A stretch of DNA of 5,893 bases from Clostridia bacterium (GCA_029010655.1 JAQXKW010000197.1:1-5893); one strand, 5' to 3'; positions 1 to 5,654 are shown, counted from the stretch's first letter. Made by a program: numbers and translations. The notes: generated by a model from the letters alone, not told the origin.

Positions 1-197
1 ACCTTGAAATTATACCTGTGCTTGTGAACAATCAAATCCGAAAAGGCGTCCACGGCAATATCTTCGGCGGCGTGAACGTCATGCACATAACGGTCAATAA
101 AGAAAACGAGACTGTAAAACAGCTCCTCCATTATTTCGTCAAAGGCATTTTCATCACCGTCAAGGAAACGCCGGTAGCTACTTGCGCCGTTATCCAT
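1..197 (-). CDS. RNA polymerase sigma-70 family (ECF-like) sigma factor, N-terminal part
   Basis: This reading frame starts at the ATG complementary to 195-197 and stays open for 65 codons to the window edge, so the C-terminal part is missing. The start is fixed by a consensus AGGAGG (complement of 205-210) 7 nt upstream. The protein begins MDNGASSYRRFLDGDENAFD and continues with a region-2-like segment that includes FIDRYVHDVHAAEDIAVDAF at residues 33-52. This is the pattern of small ECF-type factors, in which region 2 binds core RNA polymerase and the -10 element. The MDNGASSYRRFL opening matches, from memory, a group of short sigma factors common in gut Clostridia. Region 4, which reads the -35 element, would lie outside the window, so completeness cannot be judged. 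No anti-sigma gene is visible. Target genes are unknown, and a link to the sugar operon is not shown. Confidence 0.85.
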   Translation of the reverse strand, partial: MDNGASSYRRFLDGDENAFDEIMEELFYSLVFFIDRYVHDVHAAEDIAVDAFSDLIVHKHRYNFK

Positions 198-217
198 GTG
201 ATTTCCTCCTGACAATC

Positions 218-235
218 GGGGTCACGTCTGACCCC
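218..235. repeat. Perfect 7-bp palindrome in the sigma factor leader
   Basis: GGGGTCA (218-224) and TGACCCC (229-235) form a perfect inverted repeat around the 4-nt loop CGTC. It lies between the predicted transcript start (about 236) and the Shine-Dalgarno (205-210) of the sigma factor gene. In RNA it would be a GC-rich hairpin almost at the 5' end, which could stabilise the mRNA. As DNA it could be an operator overlapping +1. The sequence does not decide between these. Confidence 0.5.
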
Positions 236-242
236 TTCACTT

Positions 243-271
243 ATTATACGACCGAGAGGATAATAATTCCT
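243..271 (-). promoter_or_regulatory. Candidate promoter of the sigma factor gene
   Basis: On the minus strand a perfect TATAAT lies at 248-243, which places the transcript start near 236-237, about 40 nt before the ATG. There is no TTGACA-like -35 box at the right distance. Instead AGGAAT (271-266) lies 15 nt upstream of CGTA (250-247), which resembles ECF-type promoters such as the TGAAAC/CGTA class. The TATAAT could serve the housekeeping sigma, while the GGAA/CGTA pair would allow self-activation. The -10 is convincing, but the ECF reading is speculative. Confidence 0.4.
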
Positions 272-279
272 TATGAAAA

Positions 280-505
280 TCTCAAAAACCCGCAACTTTT
301 TTTGCGAAGCTGCGGGTTTAGGGCTGAGAGACATAAATATATAGAAATATGTCATATGTATATACCTCGGGCGTTTTTCTTCCCTTGATAACTAACCGTT
401 TCTACCCGCAGAGCCGTTCACCCTTTCGCTTTTCCGCCTGCGCTGTGCCGCAGTACAGCTTTTTCACGGTTTTTTCGGTTTGCGGATATTGGACATACAT
501 ACGGT
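280..505 (-). ncRNA. Candidate structured small RNA, about 225 nt, family not recognised
   Basis: A consensus minus-strand promoter (512-540) predicts a start near 505, and a terminator-like hairpin with a T-rich tail (319-284) gives an end near 280. No credible reading frame lies between them. The 5' end (503-491) can pair with 366-353 in a 13-bp helix with two G-U wobbles and one bulged base, enclosing about 125 nt. Inside are a 5-bp hairpin GCUGU/ACAGC (459-455/446-442) and two crossing pairings: AUCCGCA (487-481) with UGCGGGU (410-404), and AACCG (480-476) with CGGUU (398-394). They are either a pseudoknot or alternative folds. A second hairpin, GACAUA/UAUGUC (353-348/335-330), would compete with the last pair of the closing helix. 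A rod with closed ends recalls 6S RNA in general form, but I see no diagnostic motif of 6S, SRP, RNase P, tmRNA or any riboswitch I know. Existence is inferred from promoter, terminator and fold only. Confidence 0.45.
284..319 (-). terminator. Rho-independent terminator, leftward
   Basis: AAACCCGCA (286-294) pairs with TGCGGGTTT (311-319), and beyond one mismatch a further 4 bp (296-299 with 306-309, one a G-U) extend the stem. Read on the minus strand the hairpin is followed by TTTTTGAGATTTT. On the plus strand there is no T-run after it. No minus-strand protein gene ends here, so it most likely ends the candidate small RNA. It also separates that RNA from the sigma factor promoter at 243-271. 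Confidence 0.6.
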
Positions 506-511
506 AAATAT

Positions 512-540
512 ATTATACTGAATATAAGTTAACAATTCAA
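512..540 (-). promoter_or_regulatory. Consensus promoter facing left, for the candidate small RNA
   Basis: On the minus strand TTGAAT (540-535) is followed after exactly 17 nt by TATAAT (517-512). This is a near-ideal housekeeping promoter, with the start predicted at about 505. The nearest minus-strand coding start is more than 300 nt away, beyond a terminator, so the product is likely non-coding. A weaker plus-strand promoter-like pair, TTGGAC (489-494), 16 nt, TATTAT (511-516), overlaps it. Confidence 0.55.
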
Positions 541-602
541 TACAAAAATCATCAAATAACCCGTTTTTTGTAAAAATTTATGCTATTATTCGACAAAATC
601 AC

Positions 603-631
603 TTGAAATTACACAACCTGTCATGTATAAT
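603..631 (+). promoter_or_regulatory. Promoter of the symporter/beta-galactosidase operon
   Basis: TTGAAA (603-608), a 17-nt spacer and a perfect TATAAT (626-631) predict a start near 638 and a leader of about 185 nt before the symporter ATG. The leader is unusually long and contains the triple TTTACTGC repeat. No better promoter lies closer to the gene. I saw no match to the CcpA cre consensus near it. Confidence 0.65.
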
Positions 632-689
632 ATAAACAAATCCGTCAAATGGGGAAAACACACGGGGTCAGCCGATTTTTGCCGAAAAT

Positions 690-733
690 TTTACTGCTTC
701 AAAAGGGCTTTACTGCAAAAAGCTTTACTGCAA
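690..733 (+). repeat. Three direct repeats of TTTACTGC in the operon leader
   Basis: TTTACTGC occurs at 690-697, 709-716 and 724-731. The last two belong to a longer copy, GCTTTACTGCAA (707-718 and 722-733), spaced 15 bp apart. The segment 714-732 is also a partial dyad with TGCA at both ends. All lie downstream of the predicted start, so they could be a repressor roadblock, a site for an RNA-binding protein, or a minor duplication. No regulator gene is in the window to pair with them. Confidence 0.5.
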
Positions 734-787
734 GAATTTTTGGCAATTTCCTTATGTAATTTTTCGCACTTTTATTGGAATACTTTT

Positions 788-798
788 TACATACGGTA
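788..798 (+). promoter_or_regulatory. 11-bp element upstream of the symporter RBS, matching the small RNA 5' end
   Basis: TACATACGGTA here is an exact copy of 496-506, the region that encodes the 5' end of the minus-strand candidate RNA. That RNA would therefore be complementary to this mRNA site, which ends 13 nt before the GGAGG at 812-816. ATACGGTAT (791-799) is also a perfect 9-bp dyad, so a shared protein operator is the main alternative. The match is certain, but the function is inference. Confidence 0.35.
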
Positions 799-821
799 TT
801 TCAAAAATCTCGGAGGAAAAA

Positions 822-2201
822 ATGAAAGAGACTAACAAGCTGAGCTTTTTATCAAAGCTGTGCTTCGGTATCGGCGCTTTCGGCAAGGACGCCGTTTATG
901 CCATTGTGGGAACATACCTTATGATGTATCTTACCGATTACAGAAGCGTTGCGCCCGCATTTGTGGGATTGCTTTTTATGATTGCAAGAGTATGGGACGC
1001 CTTTAACGACCCCTTTATGGGCATGATTGTTGACAACACCCGCACAAAATGGGGGAAATTCCGCCCGTGGATTCTCATCGGCACGGTTATGAACGCCATA
1101 GTTCTCGTTTTACTGTTTTTAGACAACGGTCTTATGGGGCGCAGTTATCTTGTATGGTGCTCTGTTTTCTACATTCTGTGGGGCATGACCTACACCGTAA
1201 TGGACATTCCTTACTGGTCAATGGTTCCGGCTCTTACGGACGATGAAAACGAGCGAAATCAGATTTCCGCCATACCCCGAATTTTCGCAAGCTTTGCCTG
1301 GCTTATTATCAACTCCTTCGGTCTTGCCCTTGTTACCTTCTTCGGCAGAGGAAACGACGTCAGGGGCTTTTCCGTTCTGGCAATTATCATTTCCGTAATA
1401 TTTATTATTTCTTCCGTTGTTACCTGCCTTTTCTGCAAGGAACGGATTGTCACCCCTGCGGCGGAAAAAACCTCCGTTAAGGGCATGCTTCACGTGCTGT
1501 TCAAAAACGATCAGGTTAAGGTCATTCTGGGCATTGCCCTTTTCTTCAACATTGCGTATCAGCTTTCCAACAGCTTTGCCCTGTACTATTTCAAGTATGT
1601 AGCGGAAAGAACCTATGCTACCGAAGGAAACGGCATACTCTATCCCATATATGCGGGAGTTGCGGGCTTTGCGCAGATGGGCGCCATGGCACTGTTCCCA
1701 TTTATTACAAGGAAAATCGGCAAGAAATTATCTGTATTTTTAGCAAGCTTTCTGCCGGTTATCGGCTTTGCCGCTCTTTGGATTTCAGGTTATATAATCC
1801 CCAAAAATCCCGTAATGGTAGGCATTTGCAGTGCCATTGTCAACAGCGGTATCGGCTTTATGCTTGTGCTGATTACGGTTATTCTCTCCGAGGTTGTGGA
1901 CTACGGCGAATACAAGCTGGGCACAAGAAACGAGAGTATTCTGTTCTCAATGCAGACCTTTGTGGTTAAATTTGCGGGAGCCTTCAGCGGCTTTGTAAGC
2001 GGTATCGGACTTACCGTCATCGGGTTCGTTGCAAATCAGCAGCAGTCCGCATGGACGGAAAACGGCATGAGAATAATCATGTTCCTTATTCCCGCAATCC
2101 TTTCGGCACTTTGCTTTGTGTTCTACAAGTTCGGCTATAAGCTGACACCGGAATTCTACGGGAAAATCAGGGACAGCCTTCACGGAAGGAAGGAACAGTA
2201 A
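822..2201 (+). CDS. MelB-like GPH-family sodium/sugar symporter
   Basis: This 459-residue membrane protein of the glycoside-pentoside-hexuronide (GPH) family, within the MFS fold, probably imports a galactoside with Na+ (or H+). About 12 hydrophobic segments span residues 13-436, with a central cytoplasmic loop near 206-231. Resemblance to E. coli MelB is strong throughout, with motifs WDAFNDPFMG (58-67), RTKWGKFRPWILIG (74-87), YILWGMTYTVMDIPYWS (117-133) and VVDYGEYKLGTRNES (358-372). Residues matching the MelB cation and sugar sites are kept: D23, D59, N62, D63, D128, W132, R153, D360 and K383 (MelB D19, D55, N58, D59, D124, W128, R149, D354 and K377). MelB D351 is a conservative E357. The ATG has CGGAGG 5 nt upstream. 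It is the first gene of an operon with the GH42 enzyme, 2 nt downstream, which points to a beta-galactoside rather than melibiose as substrate. The family is certain; the exact sugar and ion are not. Confidence 0.93.
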   Translation: MKETNKLSFLSKLCFGIGAFGKDAVYAIVGTYLMMYLTDYRSVAPAFVGLLFMIARVWDAFNDPFMGMIVDNTRTKWGKFRPWILIGTVMNAIVLVLLFLDNGLMGRSYLVWCSVFYILWGMTYTVMDIPYWSMVPALTDDENERNQISAIPRIFASFAWLIINSFGLALVTFFGRGNDVRGFSVLAIIISVIFIISSVVTCLFCKERIVTPAAEKTSVKGMLHVLFKNDQVKVILGIALFFNIAYQLSNSFALYYFKYVAERTYATEGNGILYPIYAGVAGFAQMGAMALFPFITRKIGKKLSVFLASFLPVIGFAALWISGYIIPKNPVMVGICSAIVNSGIGFMLVLITVILSEVVDYGEYKLGTRNESILFSMQTFVVKFAGAFSGFVSGIGLTVIGFVANQQQSAWTENGMRIIMFLIPAILSALCFVFYKFGYKLTPEFYGKIRDSLHGRKEQ

Positions 2202-2203
2202 TT

Positions 2204-4159
2204 ATGTGGCTTGGTGTTGATTATTACCCCGAGCAGTGGGATATTTCACTGATTGACGAGGATATGGACAATATCCTTGAGCTGGGCTGCAATGTTATAA
2301 GAATAGGCGAATTCTCCTGGCACCTTATGGAAAAAAGAGAGGGAGAATACGATTTTTCGTTCTTTGACAGCGTGATTGCAAAAGCTAAGAAAAAAGGGCT
2401 TCGGGTAATCATGGGAACACCCACGGCTACAATCCCCGCATGGCTTGCAAATAAGCACCCGTCCATTCTGTCCGAATTTGAGGGCGGCATGAAAAGAACC
2501 TTCGGCGGACGGCACGTTTACTGCTTCAACTCTCCGAAAATGTATGAGTATTCCGAAAAAATCATTACGGAATTAGCCCAGCACTACAAGGACGAGAAAA
2601 GCATTATTGCATGGCAGATAGACAACGAGTTCGGTCACGAGGGGAGCGATATGTGCTACTGTGCGCAGTGCCGTGATGCGTTCCGTTCATTCCTTTCAAA
2701 AAAATTCAACGGGGACATTGACAGCCTGAATGATACCTACGGCACCACTTTCTGGTCACAGGAATACAATTCCTTTGACGAGATCCCCACTCCCACCGCA
2801 ACAATCACCACCCACAACCCCGCTCTCAGGCTTGACTGGGAGAGGTTCCGAAGCAAAAGCATAGTTGATTTCTCCGATTTTCAGGTGGATTTGATTAAGA
2901 AAATAATTCCCGACGCCGTGGTTTTTCACGACTTCCCCGGCGGCGGTCTGACGAAGCATGTTGACTATTCCCGACTTGCGGGGAAGTACGATGTTGCAGC
3001 CTATAACAACTATCCCGTATGGGGCGGGCAGAGAGAACCTCTGCCCCCGTCCGAAATAGCTTTCGGACTGGATTACATCAGAGGTCTGAAGGGGGAAAAC
3101 TTCTGGATAACCGAGGCTATTATGGGCGCTCAGGGACATGATATTACCGGTTATTCTCCCCGCCCCGGTCAGGCGGTAATGTGGTCTTATCAGGGCTTCG
3201 CCCACGGCTGTGATTCCCTTATGTATTTCCGTTACAGAGGCGCCGTCAAGGGTGCGGAGCAGTTCTGCTACGGGATTTTGGATGCGGACAACGTAAAAAG
3301 GCGCAAGTTTTTTGAGGTTCAGCGCTGTTTTGCCGACGTGACAAAATACAAGGACGCCCTTGAAAAGCCCGTACAGAGCAAGGTTGCCATTGTTTACGAC
3401 TACGATTCCCTGGCGGCGTTCAGAATTCAGGGGCAAAGCTATATGCTCCGCTGCCCTGACGAAATGGCAAAGCTCCACAAATATTTTTACGGGCGCAACA
3501 TAAGCGTTGACGTTATTCCGTCCTCCGCCGATATTTCAAAGTACAGCCTGGTAATCACTCCTCAGATGATAATCCACAAGCCGGAGTTTTTTGAGAAGGT
3601 ACGGGAGTTTGTTCAGTCCGGGAAAACCGCAGTAATAACATACCGCACCTCGGTTAAGGACACGGACAACAATCTGGTTTTCAAAAAGGCAATCCCCCTT
3701 GATTACAGCGATTTTGCGGGAGTAACCGTTGTTGAAACGGAGAGTTTGCAGGAGGGTCAGAAATTCCCCGTTGTGGGCGAGGGCGAAATGGCGGGAAGGC
3801 GCGGAAGCGGAACAATTTTCAGGGATATGCTGGCGGTTTCGGACGCAGAGGTGCTTTTCAGATACGGCGATATGTTCTATGAGGATTTTGCCGCCGTTAC
3901 AAGGAAAAAGCAGGGAGACGGCGAGATTTATTATATAGGCTGCGGTCTTGACGAAGACACCGAGAAGTGTATTTTCGACAAAATCGCCGCAGACTGCGCT
4001 CTGGAGGGAGAGGTCACCGAAAAGGGAGTTGAGGTGTGCTACCGGGGAGACGGCGACAGCCGTGTGCGAATAGTTATGAATCACAACGGGCATGAGGCAT
4101 CATACGGGGAAAGACAGCTCGCCCCCTATGAGTGCTATATTGAAGCCTTGAACCCGTAA
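2204..4159 (+). CDS. GH42 beta-galactosidase, cytoplasmic
   Basis: This 651-residue enzyme hydrolyses terminal beta-galactosyl residues with retention of configuration. The TIM barrel covers about residues 1-390 and opens GVDYYPEQW (4-12). The acid/base is E142 in AWQIDNEFG, and the probable nucleophile is E304 in FWITEAIMG. C107, C151, C153 and C156 match the zinc-binding cysteines of Thermus A4 beta-galactosidase, and R33, N141 and W184 fit its active-site residues. Residues about 395-600 fit the GH42 trimerisation domain, and 605-651 the small C-terminal beta domain. Length is typical. There is no signal peptide, so it acts on imported sugar. The start lies 2 nt after the symporter stop, with the RBS (AAGGAAGGAA, 2186-2195) inside that gene, which suggests translational coupling. 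C355 in GAEQFCYG stands where many members have His, and the segment after E304 (GAQGHDITGYSPRPGQ) differs from the classical one. This looks like a clostridial clade, so lacto-N-biose, galactan fragments or lactose are all possible substrates. Confidence 0.93.
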   Translation: MWLGVDYYPEQWDISLIDEDMDNILELGCNVIRIGEFSWHLMEKREGEYDFSFFDSVIAKAKKKGLRVIMGTPTATIPAWLANKHPSILSEFEGGMKRTFGGRHVYCFNSPKMYEYSEKIITELAQHYKDEKSIIAWQIDNEFGHEGSDMCYCAQCRDAFRSFLSKKFNGDIDSLNDTYGTTFWSQEYNSFDEIPTPTATITTHNPALRLDWERFRSKSIVDFSDFQVDLIKKIIPDAVVFHDFPGGGLTKHVDYSRLAGKYDVAAYNNYPVWGGQREPLPPSEIAFGLDYIRGLKGENFWITEAIMGAQGHDITGYSPRPGQAVMWSYQGFAHGCDSLMYFRYRGAVKGAEQFCYGILDADNVKRRKFFEVQRCFADVTKYKDALEKPVQSKVAIVYDYDSLAAFRIQGQSYMLRCPDEMAKLHKYFYGRNISVDVIPSSADISKYSLVITPQMIIHKPEFFEKVREFVQSGKTAVITYRTSVKDTDNNLVFKKAIPLDYSDFAGVTVVETESLQEGQKFPVVGEGEMAGRRGSGTIFRDMLAVSDAEVLFRYGDMFYEDFAAVTRKKQGDGEIYYIGCGLDEDTEKCIFDKIAADCALEGEVTEKGVEVCYRGDGDSRVRIVMNHNGHEASYGERQLAPYECYIEALNP

Positions 4160-4176
4160 AGTTGCAAAGGAGAACA

Positions 4177-4220
4177 GGGCGTCGGACGGAAAATACCTCC
4201 TTCCGATGCCCTTAATTTGT
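4177..4220 (+). terminator. Terminator of the symporter/beta-galactosidase operon
   Basis: GGGCGTCGGA (4177-4186) pairs with TCCGATGCCC (4202-4211) over 10 bp with one G-T wobble. An extra GGA/TCC pairing is possible inside the loop. The tail TTAATTTGTTAAT is T-rich but interrupted, so termination may be incomplete. It begins 17 nt after the GH42 stop and closes the two-gene operon. Confidence 0.75.
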
Positions 4221-4327
4221 TAATAATCTTTGTCAAAAGTTGTAATTTTTCGGCATTTCAGGGAAAAATATGAGCAATATGTGCAAAATATACAAAGAGA
4301 AAATAATATATTTGGGAAAAAAACCTC

Positions 4328-4356
4328 TTTTAATCCGAACCTTTTGCTGATATAAT
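4328..4356 (+). promoter_or_regulatory. Extended -10 promoter of the ABC ATPase gene
   Basis: TGATATAAT (4348-4356) is a perfect extended -10. The -35 at the normal distance is only TTTTAA (4328-4333), which an extended -10 can tolerate. The 45 bases upstream are rich in A-tracts and may act as an UP element. The predicted start near 4363 gives a 50-nt leader with a small hairpin, TGCGG/CCGCA (4372-4376/4382-4386). The promoter separates this gene from the upstream operon. Confidence 0.65.
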
Positions 4357-4412
4357 ATTTCTGTAATATTATGCGGTGTTGCCGCAAAAGCTATTTTCTG
4401 AGGAGAAATTAT

Positions 4413-5525
4413 ATGGCAAGCGTTTCATTAAAGCACATTTATAAGAAATACCCCGGCGGTGTTACCGCCGTTTCCGACTTTTGTCTGGAAATAAAAGACA
4501 AGGAGTTCCTCATCCTGGTCGGCCCTTCCGGCTGCGGTAAGACTACTACCCTCCGTATGATCGCAGGTCTTGAAGAGATCACCGAGGGCGAGCTCTTTAT
4601 CGGTGACAAGCTGGTCAACGACGTAGCCCCCAAGGACAGAGATATAGCAATGGTTTTCCAGAACTACGCTCTTTATCCTCATATGACCGTGTTTGATAAC
4701 ATGGCATTCGGTCTGAAGCTCCGCAAAACACCTAAGGAAGAGATTAAGCGCCGTGTTGAGGAAGCCGCAAGAATCCTGGACATCACCCACCTGCTCGACA
4801 GAAAGCCCAAGGCTCTGTCCGGCGGTCAGAAGCAGAGAGTTGCGCTCGGCCGTGCTATCGTCCGCAAGCCTACCGTATTCCTTCTCGACGAGCCTCTGTC
4901 AAACCTTGACGCAAAGCTCCGTGCTACCATGAGAACCGAGCTTACCAAGATTCACCAGAGAATAGGCACCACCTTTATTTACGTTACCCACGACCAGACC
5001 GAGGCTATGACCATGGCAACCAGAATCGTTGTTATGAAGGACGGTCTGATTCAGCAGGTTGATACACCTCAGAACCTTTACGATTATCCCGTTAACCTGT
5101 TTGTTGCAGGCTTTATCGGCACTCCTCAGATGAACTTTGTTGACTGTGAGCTGGAAGAGGACAAGGGCGAAATGTTCCTGAACTTCGGCAACAGCTCTGT
5201 TAAGCTCCCCGCAGAAAAGGCAAACGACCCCATTCTCAAGGACTATGTGGGCAAGGAAGTTGTTATGGGTATCCGTCCCGAGTGTATCCACGATGACGAG
5301 GCGTCTATTGCGGCAATGCCCGGCGGCGTAATCGAAGCTGACGTTGAAGTTACCGAGCTTATGGGCGCAGAGATTTATCTGTACCTGTCAAGCGAGGAAA
5401 ACAACCTTATCGCTAAGGTTTCCAACCGTTCCAAGGCACGTGCCGGCGACGTTATAAAGGTTGCTATCGACGCATCCAAGATTCACCTGTTCGATAAGGA
5501 CACCGAAAGATACATAATCCACTGA
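4413..5525 (+). CDS. ugpC: ABC sugar-importer ATP-binding protein, UgpC/MsmX/MalK family
   Basis: This 370-residue ATPase energises carbohydrate uptake (CUT1-type) ABC transporters from the cytoplasmic side. The nucleotide-binding domain holds all motifs: Walker A GPSGCGKTT (37-45), Q-loop Q83 in VFQNYALYPHM, signature LSGGQKQR (135-142), Walker B VFLLDE (155-160), D-loop SNLD (163-166) and switch H193. Residues about 240-370 form the TOBE-type regulatory domain, with IGTPQMNF just after the ATPase domain. Length is typical. The ATG at 4413 is preferred over the in-frame ATG at 4371 because AGGAGA lies 6 nt upstream and 4371 has no RBS. The gene is flanked by its own promoter and terminator, with no permease or binding-protein gene beside it. 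This is the arrangement of shared ATPases such as MsmX of Bacillus and MsmK of Streptococcus. Codon choice looks more biased (GAC, ACC, CTC, AAG) than in the GH42 gene, consistent with high expression. The symbol follows common annotation, and glycerol-phosphate specificity is not implied. Confidence 0.93.
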   Translation: MASVSLKHIYKKYPGGVTAVSDFCLEIKDKEFLILVGPSGCGKTTTLRMIAGLEEITEGELFIGDKLVNDVAPKDRDIAMVFQNYALYPHMTVFDNMAFGLKLRKTPKEEIKRRVEEAARILDITHLLDRKPKALSGGQKQRVALGRAIVRKPTVFLLDEPLSNLDAKLRATMRTELTKIHQRIGTTFIYVTHDQTEAMTMATRIVVMKDGLIQQVDTPQNLYDYPVNLFVAGFIGTPQMNFVDCELEEDKGEMFLNFGNSSVKLPAEKANDPILKDYVGKEVVMGIRPECIHDDEASIAAMPGGVIEADVEVTELMGAEIYLYLSSEENNLIAKVSNRSKARAGDVIKVAIDASKIHLFDKDTERYIIH

Positions 5526-5540
5526 TAGGATAGAGATAAG

Positions 5541-5569
5541 AAAAAAGCACCCCGACGGGGTGCTTTTTT
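5541..5569 (+). terminator. Strong rho-independent terminator after the ATPase gene
   Basis: A perfect 13-bp inverted repeat, with arms 5541-5553 and 5557-5569 around the loop GAC, has the GC core GCACCCC/GGGGTGC and ends in TTTTTT. It starts 15 nt after the ATPase stop. The A-run on the left arm makes it potentially bidirectional. Confidence 0.93.
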
Positions 5570-5588
5570 CAGCGGCTGGCAGTTAGCC

Positions 5589-5603
5589 GGCGGCGAAGCC
5601 GCC
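5589..5603. repeat. GC-rich hairpin GGCGGC-GAA-GCCGCC
   Basis: Perfect 6-bp inverted repeat with the stable loop GAA, directly next to a GGCT/AGCC hairpin (5574-5588). No T-run follows, so it is not a terminator. It is probably part of a dispersed intergenic repeat. Confidence 0.6.
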
Positions 5604-5619
5604 CACAGCAGGGGGGCGT

Positions 5620-5654
5620 GTCATTGCAGGGGTACAAGTACCCGTGGCAATCTC
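5620..5654. repeat. REP-like palindromic unit (GTCATTGC ... GGCAATCTC)
   Basis: ATTGC (5623-5627) pairs with GCAAT (5647-5651), enclosing GGGTA/TACCC (5630-5634/5639-5643). The flanks GTCATTGC and GGCAATCTC match, from memory, the outer parts of a palindromic repeat seen between genes in many bacteria (GTCATTGCGAGG ... GGCAATCTC). The middle is different here. Assignment to that family rests on the flanks only. Confidence 0.5.

Noticed and set aside
131..355. 74-codon minus-strand frame preceded by GAGG
   Set aside because: It runs through the terminator hairpin and into the sigma factor gene in another frame. The peptide has no recognisable features.
442..464. Plus-strand terminator-like hairpin (GCTGT/ACAGC followed by TTTTT)
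   Set aside because: The stem is only 5 bp, with no plus-strand gene before it. It is better read as an internal hairpin of the candidate minus-strand RNA.
664..671. GGGGTCAG shared between the operon leader and the sigma factor hairpin
   Set aside because: Only 8 bases, with no second arm at 664-671, so a chance match is likely.
623..835. 70-codon plus-strand frame overlapping the symporter start
   Set aside because: Its ATG lies within the promoter region, upstream of the predicted transcript start. It has no RBS and its sequence is low-complexity leader.
2756..3478. 240-codon open frame on the minus strand inside the GH42 gene
   Set aside because: It lies fully antisense to a well-conserved gene, has no recognisable domain, and is best explained by the GH42 codon pattern.
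3536..4093. 185-codon minus-strand open frame inside the GH42 gene
   Set aside because: Shadow of the coding strand with no family resemblance. The same applies to the minus-strand frames within the symporter and ATPase genes.
4165..4175. AAAGGAG after the GH42 stop, like a ribosome binding site
   Set aside because: No start codon follows within range, and the terminator hairpin begins a few bases later. At most it is a relic of a lost third gene.
4371..4412. Longer ATPase start at the ATG at 4371
   Set aside because: It has no RBS, lies about 8 nt from the predicted transcript start, and would add 14 residues not typical for the family. The ATG at 4413 has AGGAGA at the right distance.
4412..4430. 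cre-like sequence (TGGCAAGCGTTTCA) at the ATPase start codon
   Set aside because: The ends fit a CcpA site, but the central CG is shifted by one base. The sequence is explained by the conserved N-terminal codons.
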